A DNA stretch of 64,000 nucleotides, from contig JBEIEP010000011.1 in assembly GCA_040382935.1 (NCBI GenBank), positions 9,642-73,641 on the forward strand, read 5' to 3'. Under the pieces are notes generated by a model. That model was not told the origin of the DNA. It saw nothing but the letters and a program-made list of their open reading frames with translations, and ran no database searches. The stretch's first letter is position 1. The number at the start of each line of letters is the position of its first letter. Shown piece by piece: positions 27,771 through 35,479 of this stretch. This stretch comes from JALQUL01 sp040382935. Lineage in GTDB: Bacteria > Pseudomonadota > Gammaproteobacteria > Burkholderiales > Burkholderiaceae_C. The position numbers and the translations under genes are program-made.

Positions 27771-28037
27771 TTATTTGCGCAGACCCAGCTTGGCGATCAA
27801 TGCGGTGTAACGCTCTGGGTCTTTACGCTTGAGGTAAGACAGCAAGCTTTTGCGGCTGTTTACCATGCGCAACAACCCGCGGCGACCGTGATGGTCTTTG
27901 GCGTGGGTTTTGAAATGTGGCGTGAGTTCGTTGATACGAGCTGTCAAAATGGCAACTTGTACTTCTGGGCTACCGGTGTCGTTGGCGCTGCGTGCGTTCG
28001 CCTTGACCACTTCGGCCTTGACTGATTTTTCGATCAT
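27771..28037 (-). CDS. rpsO: 30S ribosomal protein S15
   Basis: 88 residues, the exact usual length. GSPEVQVAILTARINELTPH and KDHHGRRGLLRMVNSRKSLL are diagnostic for S15, which binds the central domain of 16S rRNA. First gene of the long minus-strand array. Confidence 0.98.
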   Translation of the reverse strand: MIEKSVKAEVVKANARSANDTGSPEVQVAILTARINELTPHFKTHAKDHHGRRGLLRMVNSRKSLLSYLKRKDPERYTALIAKLGLRK

Positions 28038-28124
28038 TTGAGTTCCTAATAATGAAGTGACTTGCGCAAAGGATTGGATGTCCTAGCGTGCGCTTCGCGC
28101 CCTGGAGTGGGGCAAAGCCTTCTG

Positions 28125-28130
28125 ATTATA
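28125..28130 (-). promoter_or_regulatory. Candidate -10 box of rpsO promoter
   Basis: The minus strand reads TATAAT at 28130-28125, 88 bases before the rpsO ATG, which is a perfect sigma-70 -10. No good -35 hexamer is visible at 17 bases, so the call is tentative. Confidence 0.4.
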
Positions 28131-28307
28131 GCTGATTTGAAAAAATCGCTCCGCCTCCAAACGCTGACCTTCATACTGGGGACAGGTAGGAAATCGGGAC
28201 TGTTATTTCGCTTTTCAATTTGTTATATTCGGGGCTCTGGTATTGAAATACTCCGATCAGCATCTGAACATAGCCACCTACTGCCCTTATTCCGATAAAG
28301 AACTTCT

Positions 28308-29345
28308 ATGCCCCCAGATCAGCTAGATTTCCTGAATAAATTAGCCAAACATAAAAGCGACTTCTTTGATGGGCGCCTTGTTATTATCAATTTTCGTGAC
28401 TCAATACGCCAAAAGCTCGTAGACGCAAATACCGCTCAACGTTTACTTTCACGATGTGTAAGTCACTTGAACCTTCAAGCATCGCTGTCGGCCGAAGACC
28501 GCAAAGATATCGCATTGGTTTTTCAAGAGGTTTGCAAGGGACTTGACACTGATGTAGAGCCGCCATTCGTTCGTAGCTGCCATCAGCAGTCTCAAGCCAA
28601 TGACGGAGACGAGTGGTCAACTATCGTAGGCTATACAACCTTTGCCGACGCCTTGGTTGATCACACCAAACTAAGCGCCGCAAGCGCTGCCCCCGTGGAA
28701 AAAAATTTTACAAAACTCACCAAACGCAAAATCCAGCGCGCGCTAAAAGATGTTCTCCTTAACCGTGCCTGGGTGGACTCTGCTTTGCCAGTAGTTGGTG
28801 CGCATTTGGCCCGACCGATAAGAGGCACGAACTGCTGGATCAGCAGCCGAGCCTTTGATACGGGATTAGTGACAGCCCCAGAAGACACGGGTGACATCGC
28901 ATGGCAAACCCGCCGGTCGACGGGTTTGCCAGCCGATAACTTGGCGGACCGTTGGGCGCTAAGATTTCGTTTTTCAGCCAAGGCGGCGCGTCAATCGATC
29001 AATAATCAAGTGGCCAGACCCACGTTTGCAGACAACGGCTCCGAATGGTTTAGAGTGAGGGAGTACAGTACAAACGACAGCCATTATGCAAGCTTGGGTT
29101 GGGGGCATACTCAAAATATCCTGCACCAACCCAGCCTACCTAGAGTGGGACGTCCTGAACGAGTTGCGCCGCCTTTAGCGATCGATAGGTTGGTGAAACT
29201 TGAAATAGATGTGCTGGGCCCCGACGAGCACGGACTAAGCGCCTCGAAAGGTACTGAATTAAAGCTCCAGGACTTTTTGGATTTACAACTGGCTGGGCAA
29301 ACGGTAGACGAAGCGCTAAACGACCTTAACCACTTACTTAGCTAA
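28308..29345 (+). CDS. Unrecognised protein, first gene of a three-gene accessory cassette
   Basis: 345 residues, no family recognised. It appears soluble, with no signal peptide or membrane helix. The N-terminal 95 residues look helical and charged (LDFLNKLAKHKSDFF, LSAEDRKDIALVFQEVCKGL). A basic stretch near residues 131-145 (FTKLTKRKIQRALKDVL) could contact nucleic acid. The C-terminal part has a Pro/Arg-rich segment and an acidic end (LAGQTVDEALNDLNHLL). Only a weak ribosome site (AAAG) precedes the ATG. The next gene follows 22 bases later in the same direction, so the three probably form one operon. Codon use is more mixed than in the flanking housekeeping genes, in line with transfer. 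Confidence 0.6.
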   Translation: MPPDQLDFLNKLAKHKSDFFDGRLVIINFRDSIRQKLVDANTAQRLLSRCVSHLNLQASLSAEDRKDIALVFQEVCKGLDTDVEPPFVRSCHQQSQANDGDEWSTIVGYTTFADALVDHTKLSAASAAPVEKNFTKLTKRKIQRALKDVLLNRAWVDSALPVVGAHLARPIRGTNCWISSRAFDTGLVTAPEDTGDIAWQTRRSTGLPADNLADRWALRFRFSAKAARQSINNQVARPTFADNGSEWFRVREYSTNDSHYASLGWGHTQNILHQPSLPRVGRPERVAPPLAIDRLVKLEIDVLGPDEHGLSASKGTELKLQDFLDLQLAGQTVDEALNDLNHLLS

Positions 29346-29367
29346 ACCAAACAAGCAGGCTTGTTAC

Positions 29368-30435
29368 ATGATCACCACAGAACAACTCAATCGTTTCAAT
29401 TCGAAAGACTTCAGTAGGCTGATTGTCACCCAACTTGGTGAGGCCTTTTCCGAGGACAGCAAAAGACGAGCCAGTGCTTTTTCTTCGCTCGGAATCGATT
29501 ACCTACAACTGGACACCCCGGTGGACGTCTTAGAGCGATTACACGGCGTCCTCACCATAGAAGCGCGGGATCAGTTAGAGCAGGCTGTTCTTGACAGCCT
29601 GAGGGAAATAGACCTCCGCCGTTACCCAGAAGCGGTTTTCGCCTGCTTGTTAGACACGGTAGGACGGCTGCAAATTGACAAGGGACTGCCCGATTTAATG
29701 GACTCGTTACTCAGCCGCGGTGGGTGGCTAAAAGTCTACCCATCGCTTTCATATTCCATCATCTAGGTGTTGCAAAGTTTGGCCCACACGAAAGAGGCAG
29801 AAGCACAAACCGCTCGTTGGATACAAAGCGCGTCATTCCAATGCCAGTACATATTTGAGGCCTATCAGATACTGGCGACCGCCAAACCGCGAGAATGGGC
29901 ACACCTTTTTATACACCATTTACCTGTTTTTAGGAAAGCGACAAAGCACACGCCCACAACCGAACAAAATAGGCTGCTTCCAAACAATAATGCGTGGTTT
30001 GAAAGTCGCTTTAAGCAAATGGTTCAAGAACACTTTGAAACGTGTGAATTGCCCGATATCGTAGATGGCCTGCAATACCTCAATCATTACCGGGATGAGT
30101 TGTTTATGACAAATTTGGTAGGCAAATTAATGGGCTACATGCTTTGCGAAAAGGATAGCCCATTTCGTTTCGATGCCGCTAATGAGCGTTACGAGTGCAT
30201 AGTCGTCAACACCGTTGATGCTCCCAATGAAAATGTACCATCCTGCCCCCTACCTGACGACGATAGTTTGGATCGTGTATTGCCCATATGTGATGAATGG
30301 AAGCAGCGTACAAGAAGCTTAAAAACTCCCGAAGAGGCGCCTGATACCCCTTCCCCATTCGATTTTGTTGACTTTCCATGGTGGGCAAATTCCTCTGCCA
30401 ACGACGAACAATTTTTCGCAGATGAGATGGCCTGA
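29368..30435 (+). pseudogene. Unrecognised protein interrupted by an in-frame TAG (or two split ORFs)
   Basis: From ATG 29368 the frame runs 132 codons to TAG at 29764-29766, then continues in the same frame from GTG 29767 for another 222 codons to TGA at 30433. Read through, it is one protein of 355 positions. The N-terminal part is helical (LDTPVDVLERLHGVLT, EARDQLEQAVLDSLREID), and the helix ending SLSYSII continues directly into VLQSLAHTKEAEA, so a CAG-to-TAG change is likely. No Shine-Dalgarno site precedes GTG 29767, which speaks against an independent second gene. The C-terminal part is acidic. Overlap with the frame of the next gene is only outside its likely start. Function unknown; sequencing error is possible. 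Confidence 0.55.
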
Positions 30436-30463
30436 ACTCCGTGACTGCAATAGGCAACCTTAC

Positions 30464-33055
30464 ATGAACAAAGCAACCCGCCCCTACGCCACGGATGAAC
30501 ACAGCGTTAACCCAGCATTTAAAGCGGTGACACAAGGCGCTAGGTTACTGCGCTTTTGCCAACAAATCTGGCAGGACAGCGATGACCTAGATAGCGGCTG
30601 GATTATCGATTACGCAATAGACGTAGATGTGGTCAAAATGTACTCGGATCCCGTGGGCAAGGCTCAGTACGCTGATGTGTTTGGCGATCGCGGCCGCGCT
30701 GCTTTGGCCGATTTGCTAGGGGACTTCATACTGCGGCGCTGGACACCAGGCGTTGGCAACTTGTGGATGATTTCTCCGCATGACGACGAATTGGTCAATG
30801 TGCTAGCTGCGATTCAAAGCAAGGCCCAACTGGCAAAAAACGATGCCAAGGACTTTGTCGACCAGGCAGCAGCGCAAATAGCGAGTCTCTTGGTTGACTT
30901 GAAACAGGGCGAAAGCGTTGGTACTGAAGATTTGCTTAACAAACTGGATGCAAAAGGCTGGGCTGACCGTGACGATTTCCGCCAGCTCATTGATTGGATA
31001 GATCGTAAAACCGGCGCGCAGCGGGAGTTGGTTCGATTAAGTATGCTGCCAAAACGCCGAGTGCTAGGTTTGCATCAACACCCTTATTTTTCAGCAAAAG
31101 ATCAAAATAAAGGTCTAATGCCATTAATCGAAGCCAAAACCGATGAGGAAGTAAAGGAACTCCAACAATTCCACGATTTAATTGGAGAATGGCAGGCACT
31201 CCTTCGCAAACACCAACCAACAAATAAACGACCTGCCGTAATTAGAGCTGATGCCCGCGCCCTGGCGACCTTGGAATGGATAAATGTAAAAATCCCAAAA
31301 GGCGGTAAAAGAAAATTAGTTCTCATTACAGGAAGTAAATATCTGTTCGATGCCGCGCAAGAGCGTTCGGTATTTGCAGACAAGAGGCTGAATTTCGCCC
31401 AAGTCTATTTGCGAGACCCTCGATGCTTTATCGGCGCAGACGGTTTTTTTGAAAACCGCCTAGGTGACCACGCACAGAATAACTCTACGTCTACAGATCT
31501 TGCAAATACCGATGGACTTGACATTACTCAATGGCTCAATTGTTTTTTTCCTGAGGTGTTAAAAGAAAAAAAGAACAACGATGCCCAAAAACATAAGTAT
31601 CGACCAGAAGTTAAATTTGACGCATTAGAAATAATAGAAAATTCTAACGACCCATTCACTCAGGATGTACTGGGCCGAATGGCCGCCAACAATGTCAATC
31701 CAAAGCGGTTTCCGGAGCACTTGTATGACGAATGGGCTGATACGGTGGTTTACAGTGCTCGCCAACGTAATCTTGACGCGTATCATAACCGGAACAGCAA
31801 GGGAGGTATTGAGTGGCGATCACGCCTTGGAGATTTTTTTAAAAATATTATTGACCAGGTTGGCACTACATCTACCGAAGCACTGTCTTTTAATCATATT
31901 AAAAATTTCTTAATAGAAGAAATAAATCAATCCCAGGAAGACTTGATCTTCATAGCAGGTATTTTTGGCACCACCACTCTTTTTGTGGGTGGAGGACAGG
32001 TAAGAGGTGTACCCGCATTGCGTTTTGATTTTGGAAAAAAGAACGTTCAAGAAAAAGTTAATCAGCTATTTGATCAATTTTGGCAACCCTTCGAGCAACA
32101 GTATCCTGTCGATTTAAACGATTTCTATGACAAGCTTTCCGAAAACGACCCGTACAACTACCACGCTCACCTTATACACGCGGTGATTTTTGCAGCCAAG
32201 GGACATTGGTCCGGCACCCAATATCTAGCAGGCAGAGCTTGGAACGCGGCAGAGGCAGTGCAGAGGGAAATCAATGTAAACGATGCAGAGTCTATATCAC
32301 ACCGTAAAATCATTAGAGGTCGCGAGGCTGCCTATTTACTAGCCATAGCAGCCCGGCGAGGTGCCAAAGAGGTTGCCCACCTGGAGGAGGCAAAAAATTG
32401 GCTTAAAAAAGCGATTGAACGAGATGATGATGATCGCGCTACCGGCCCAAAAGATCCCCGGTTTGACTCAGAGTCATTCGCAATTGAAATAGCCGAAATT
32501 CAATTTCGATGTTTTTCACAAACTCCAATTGAATACCCTCTATTTGAGCTTTCTAGCCTACTTTCACGGGCGGCGTCTATATTGGCAGCGCTTGATGTAG
32601 ATAAAAATCAAAGCCGAGCATCAAATGTGGATGTGAGAAGTATTCCGCGATGGATAAATCGTCAAGTTATGACGCAGATTTTTATCGCATCGATTCTGGC
32701 CTTTGGTAGAGATGGGGATATTGGTGAAGATTGCAAAAAAATCGTGCTTGAGTTATTAAAAAATTTTAGGGAACAGGGCCTGACGGAACAACCTAATTCG
32801 GAAGGAAAAAGTTACCCGGATCGAACCTCTGGTTTTTGTTACCATGTGGCCTGCTTGTTGTTTTGTGACACGACAGATGAAAAAAATATTTCACAAATGT
32901 TTTTGAAAAAATATTCAGAAAATAAGCGTACCGGCGCTTTCAAAGCGATTTTCGCATTAGAAGCTAGGCGCGAGAAAAACTTTTTCGACATAATCGAACA
33001 GAACACCGATGAATCAAAGCGCGCGCAGCGCAAAATCACCGATGTACAAGTTTGA
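30464..33055 (+). CDS. Large unrecognised protein, possible PIN-like nuclease fold plus TPR-like helices
   Basis: 863 residues from ATG 30464 (MNKATRPYA), 28 bases after the previous stop; the frame is open 33 codons further upstream, inside the preceding gene. No family recognised with certainty. Residues about 45-57 (SGWIIDYAIDVDVV) and 257-275 (PAVIRADARALATLEWIN), then LVLITGSKYLF (about 285) and VYLRDPRCFIG (about 313), resemble the strand-acidic pattern of PIN-type nucleases split by a helical insertion. This is inference. About 562-650 (DPYNYHAHLIHAVIFAAKG to AKNWLKKAIERD) looks TPR-like. The 3' half is clearly AT-richer than the neighbourhood (long A and T runs near 31,900 and 32,880), which suggests transfer. 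It may act as the effector of the three-gene cassette. Confidence 0.6.
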   Translation: MNKATRPYATDEHSVNPAFKAVTQGARLLRFCQQIWQDSDDLDSGWIIDYAIDVDVVKMYSDPVGKAQYADVFGDRGRAALADLLGDFILRRWTPGVGNLWMISPHDDELVNVLAAIQSKAQLAKNDAKDFVDQAAAQIASLLVDLKQGESVGTEDLLNKLDAKGWADRDDFRQLIDWIDRKTGAQRELVRLSMLPKRRVLGLHQHPYFSAKDQNKGLMPLIEAKTDEEVKELQQFHDLIGEWQALLRKHQPTNKRPAVIRADARALATLEWINVKIPKGGKRKLVLITGSKYLFDAAQERSVFADKRLNFAQVYLRDPRCFIGADGFFENRLGDHAQNNSTSTDLANTDGLDITQWLNCFFPEVLKEKKNNDAQKHKYRPEVKFDALEIIENSNDPFTQDVLGRMAANNVNPKRFPEHLYDEWADTVVYSARQRNLDAYHNRNSKGGIEWRSRLGDFFKNIIDQVGTTSTEALSFNHIKNFLIEEINQSQEDLIFIAGIFGTTTLFVGGGQVRGVPALRFDFGKKNVQEKVNQLFDQFWQPFEQQYPVDLNDFYDKLSENDPYNYHAHLIHAVIFAAKGHWSGTQYLAGRAWNAAEAVQREINVNDAESISHRKIIRGREAAYLLAIAARRGAKEVAHLEEAKNWLKKAIERDDDDRATGPKDPRFDSESFAIEIAEIQFRCFSQTPIEYPLFELSSLLSRAASILAALDVDKNQSRASNVDVRSIPRWINRQVMTQIFIASILAFGRDGDIGEDCKKIVLELLKNFREQGLTEQPNSEGKSYPDRTSGFCYHVACLLFCDTTDEKNISQMFLKKYSENKRTGAFKAIFALEARREKNFFDIIEQNTDESKRAQRKITDVQV

Positions 33056-33099
33056 ACTCAAGTCCCAATTTTGCTGCAAATTCAGTTCAACAAATCAAG

Positions 33100-33260
33100 G
33101 GATCCTCTGCAAAACCCCATGCGCGATCTGTGACAGCGATAATGGCGCCCCACTGCGTTGGCTTTTTAGGCTTTACCGCCCGGTATGAGCTGCAAAATCC
33201 GCCTTGTGGTGCATCCAATCTCGTGCCTCATCTCTGCACAGCGAGTTTTGCAGAGGATCC
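33100..33260. mobile_element. 161-bp palindromic MITE, copy 1
   Basis: Ends GGATCCTCTGCAAAAC and GTTTTGCAGAGGATCC are perfect terminal inverted repeats, flanked by the 4-bp direct repeat CAAG (33096-33099 and 33261-33264). Length is 161 bp, the same as copies at 56617 and 59004; by eye it differs from the latter at about 17 positions without gaps. The whole unit is an imperfect palindrome. It has no coding capacity, so it would need a transposase in trans; the ends and 4-bp duplications recall the IS5 family, but the parent element is not in the window. Confidence 0.85.
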
Positions 33261-33310
33261 CAAGCCGTATTCCTTTGAATTTGGTTTGAATTTAACCCAC
33301 GGCGCTCAGG

Positions 33311-33342
33311 CTAGAAGTTCGCCCTGTAGAGGGAACTTCTAG
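33311..33342. repeat. Inverted repeat, 10-bp arms
   Basis: CTAGAAGTTC (33311-33320) and GAACTTCTAG (33333-33342) pair perfectly around a 12-base loop that can pair further (CCT/AGG). No T-run follows on either strand, so it is not an obvious terminator. It lies between the MITE and the fic gene. Confidence 0.5.
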
Positions 33343-33668
33343 TGCCGCTCCTTGCCCCTTGTTGGTGCTCCAAGCAAATTGGGAGTCATCAACGTGTGCG
33401 GAGAGCACCTCGGCAACGAAACTTCGAAAATCGGTGCCTGCAATAACAACTGCTTTCTTCTTTGCGGCGAGATCGGCCATCCAACGAGAATTGGAATGCA
33501 GTGCCTTGCCAGGGGTTCGTCCCAGCCATAGTCGAGGACTTATACATAGTAGTCGCGTTCGAGGCCTAAAGGAAGTCGGCTTAGCGTGTGAACGTAGAGA
33601 CCCATGATTCATCCTTTGAGGCATCCAAACTCTTATTCTTATTGGCAATTTGGGCTCAGAAAAATGTC

Positions 33669-34886
33669 CTAACCTTGGGCCTCAGGCCACAAACCCGGAA
33701 AGTAAAACCGCAGCGCATGTTGCGGAACACCAAAGCGCAGTTTGCCGTAAGGGGAATCGGTCAGTAGCAAGCCTCTGCCGAGCAAGGCGGTCACCTGGGC
33801 GGTGGCCAATCGGTCGCCCAGACCCAGCATGGCTTTAAAGTCTGCCCTGTCGAGTTCCGATTGGGTTGAAAACAAATAATGCAGGGCCCGTACCGCCTCG
33901 ATACGAACACCTGTTTGAACCACCTGCTGCTCATAGGCCAAGCAGGCCGCGATTCGGTCTTTCATGCCGTCTAACGAAAGCAGACTACTCATAAACTGCA
34001 CTTGGTCTATGCACATATCTATCACATAGGCCACCCACACCAGCAAGCCCGCTTCTGACAAATTGCCTCTGCCATCTAAATCGCCAGCCCGCGCTTGGTC
34101 GGCTCCCACCCAATGGGCGTAGTAAGCCTCTGATGTTCTAGCGAAACCCCTAAGCGGTGACCACAAGCCATTGGTTAGCCCCATATGGCCCAACACCAAA
34201 TGGCTGTGCAACCGCGCAACGCGGCCGTTGCCGTCTGTAAACGGGTGAATCCAGACCAATCGATGGTGGGCGGCTGCCATGGCCACTACTTGTAACTCTC
34301 CCTTGCGCACACCGCCGTAGACAGCCGCCCAGCCATCCATTAAGGCGGGCAATGCGCTGGCTTTGGGAGCGGCGTGTCGGCCTATGCTCACCTCACGTTG
34401 CCGAAATTGACCCGGTTGCAAAGTCATGCCATCCCGTGCACCGGCTATCGCCAAGTCGAATTCGGGCAACCGAGCAAACAAATCCTGATGAATGTCACGC
34501 ACCGTTTGTGCGGACCACACTTGCTGGCCGCTCCAACCCGGCCACTGCACCTCTAGTTGGGTCTCTGTCGCCATGTGGGCCAACGCCAAGCGCTGGCGAC
34601 GGGCTTTGTCTGCGTCTTGGGCGTAATTGCTTTTGAGTGCTTGTTCGATTTCTAGCGGAAGGGTGTGTTGCCCCTCTAGCTTGTTGGTGTAATAAGAGTT
34701 CATGGCACGCAACAACTGCCGAAAACCTGGCAATGCACCCGCCTGGCTCCAACCTGCCAATCGGTCTGCCTGACGGATCAGGTCATGGGCACGCTCCAGC
34801 AAGGGTGCCAATTTGCCTTCTCCAGGAAGCAACGGCTCCATCTGGGAAGGATGATCATATAGCTCAAATTTTTGCGACTTTTGCAT
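33669..34886 (-). CDS. Fic-domain protein (probable AMP-transferase)
   Basis: 405 residues. The Fic active site HPFTDGNGRVARLH (His near residue 217) is intact; it transfers AMP (or a similar group) from a nucleotide to a protein hydroxyl. An N-terminal YYTNKLEGQHT carries the [S/T]xxxE[G/N] inhibitory motif that blocks ATP in class II Fic proteins, so the enzyme is probably self-inhibited. The C-terminal part (about 300-400) fits a winged-helix domain (LDRADFKAMLGLGDRLATAQ). ATG 34886 gives a normal DUF4172-like or Fic_N start. It faces the BrnA/xthA unit across an AT-rich gap holding a perfect palindrome. Target unknown. Confidence 0.87.
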   Translation of the reverse strand: MQKSQKFELYDHPSQMEPLLPGEGKLAPLLERAHDLIRQADRLAGWSQAGALPGFRQLLRAMNSYYTNKLEGQHTLPLEIEQALKSNYAQDADKARRQRLALAHMATETQLEVQWPGWSGQQVWSAQTVRDIHQDLFARLPEFDLAIAGARDGMTLQPGQFRQREVSIGRHAAPKASALPALMDGWAAVYGGVRKGELQVVAMAAAHHRLVWIHPFTDGNGRVARLHSHLVLGHMGLTNGLWSPLRGFARTSEAYYAHWVGADQARAGDLDGRGNLSEAGLLVWVAYVIDMCIDQVQFMSSLLSLDGMKDRIAACLAYEQQVVQTGVRIEAVRALHYLFSTQSELDRADFKAMLGLGDRLATAQVTALLGRGLLLTDSPYGKLRFGVPQHALRFYFPGLWPEAQG

Positions 34887-34945
34887 AGATTCTAAGTCTA
34901 TGTTATTTAATAAAATATTGGCTTCACTGCGAGTTATATTGCGAG

Positions 34946-34973
34946 ATATTTTGCATGATTTTTTGCAAAATAT
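34946..34973. promoter_or_regulatory. Palindrome upstream of fic, candidate operator
   Basis: ATATTTTGCA (34946-34955) and TGCAAAATAT (34964-34973) are perfect 10-bp inverted repeats around 8 bases, 60 bases before the fic start in an AT-rich promoter-like stretch. A dimeric regulator site is the likely reading; the protein is unknown. Confidence 0.4.
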
Positions 34974-35088
34974 GTTGCCCCCAATTAAAAAACCCTAGAT
35001 CGCCGCTGAATCGGCACTTAACGCCCCCTCTAATCCACAATCAAACGCTTACACAAGCTCACGGTGGCATGGTGCGCAAAACTTTCGA

Positions 35089-35126
35089 TTGACCATTCTG
35101 ATCGGATAAGGTATCTTTTTTATACC
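35089..35126 (+). promoter_or_regulatory. Promoter and operator of the BrnT/BrnA remnant-xthA unit
   Basis: TTGACC (35089-35094), 17 bases, then TATCTT (35112-35117) make a good sigma-70 promoter. The -10 overlaps the inverted repeat GGTAT (35110-35114)/ATACC (35122-35126), which ends directly before the ATG at 35127. BrnTA loci are autorepressed by the BrnA dimer, so this repeat is the probable operator. Confidence 0.5.
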
Positions 35127-35201
35127 ATGAATGTCTTTGAGTTTGATGCCGCAAAAAGCGAGGCCAATGGCCTCAAGCACCGAGGAAATAGCACTGTATG
35201 A
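35127..35201 (+). pseudogene. brnT: Truncated BrnT toxin
   Basis: 24 codons reading MNVFEFDAAKSEANGLKHRG, which match the BrnT start (usually F-E-W-D-x-x-K-x-x-x-N-x-x-K-H-G), then NSTV and TGA. Full BrnT ribonucleases are about 90 residues, so about three quarters, with the catalytic region, is gone through an internal deletion. The TGA overlaps the ATG of the next gene (ATGA), the same coupling as in complete brnTA operons. The toxin should be inactive. Confidence 0.65.
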
Positions 35202-35479
35202 AAGCTAAAAATTTCGATCAACAATTTGACGATGGAGATAACGTCATCGCGTCGTTGGATCTGCCTAAGTCACGGCGTGTGCTCCAAGAGCAAAGACGTG
35301 TGAATGTCGATTTCCCAACTTGGATGATTCAATCCTTAGATCGTGAAACAAGTAAAGTGGGCGTTACTAGGCAGTCCATCATTAAGGTATGGCTGGCCGA
35401 GCGCCTTGAGGCGAGTGGTTCAGGCATGGCGTCCAGTGCCATACCCGTGAACAACACTGCAAAGGCCCCAACTCTATGA
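35198..35479 (+). CDS. BrnA/CopG-like ribbon-helix-helix antitoxin
   Basis: 93 residues. The core RRVNVDFPTWMIQSLDRETS followed by GVTRQSIIKVWLAERLEA is a ribbon-helix-helix DNA-binding fold close to BrnA-type antitoxins. Its partner toxin is truncated, so it may be a solitary antitoxin or a repressor of its own promoter. The stop TGA overlaps the ATG of xthA by four bases, so xthA expression may be tied to it. Confidence 0.75.
   Translation: MKAKNFDQQFDDGDNVIASLDLPKSRRVLQEQRRVNVDFPTWMIQSLDRETSKVGVTRQSIIKVWLAERLEASGSGMASSAIPVNNTAKAPTL

Larger units (their letters stand above)
33056..33668. other. Gene-poor stretch holding a MITE and a hairpin
   Basis: 613 bases with no convincing gene. It holds the 161-bp MITE copy at 33100-33260 and an inverted repeat at 33311-33342. 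A minus-strand frame of 118 codons (33292-33648) has a plausible stretch KKKAVVIAGTDFRSFVAEVL but no good start site and no recognised family; it may be a decayed gene. Confidence 0.5.

Noticed and set aside
29764..29766. TAG read as pyrrolysine
   Set aside because: No pylTSBCD genes are seen and such decoding is not known for this lineage; mutation or error is simpler.
29767..30435. Independent 222-codon gene starting at GTG 29767
   Set aside because: No ribosome site precedes it and it is in frame with, and directly after, the preceding reading frame.
33052..33342. 96-codon plus-strand frame after the large cassette gene
   Set aside because: Most of it is the MITE, which exists elsewhere outside any gene.
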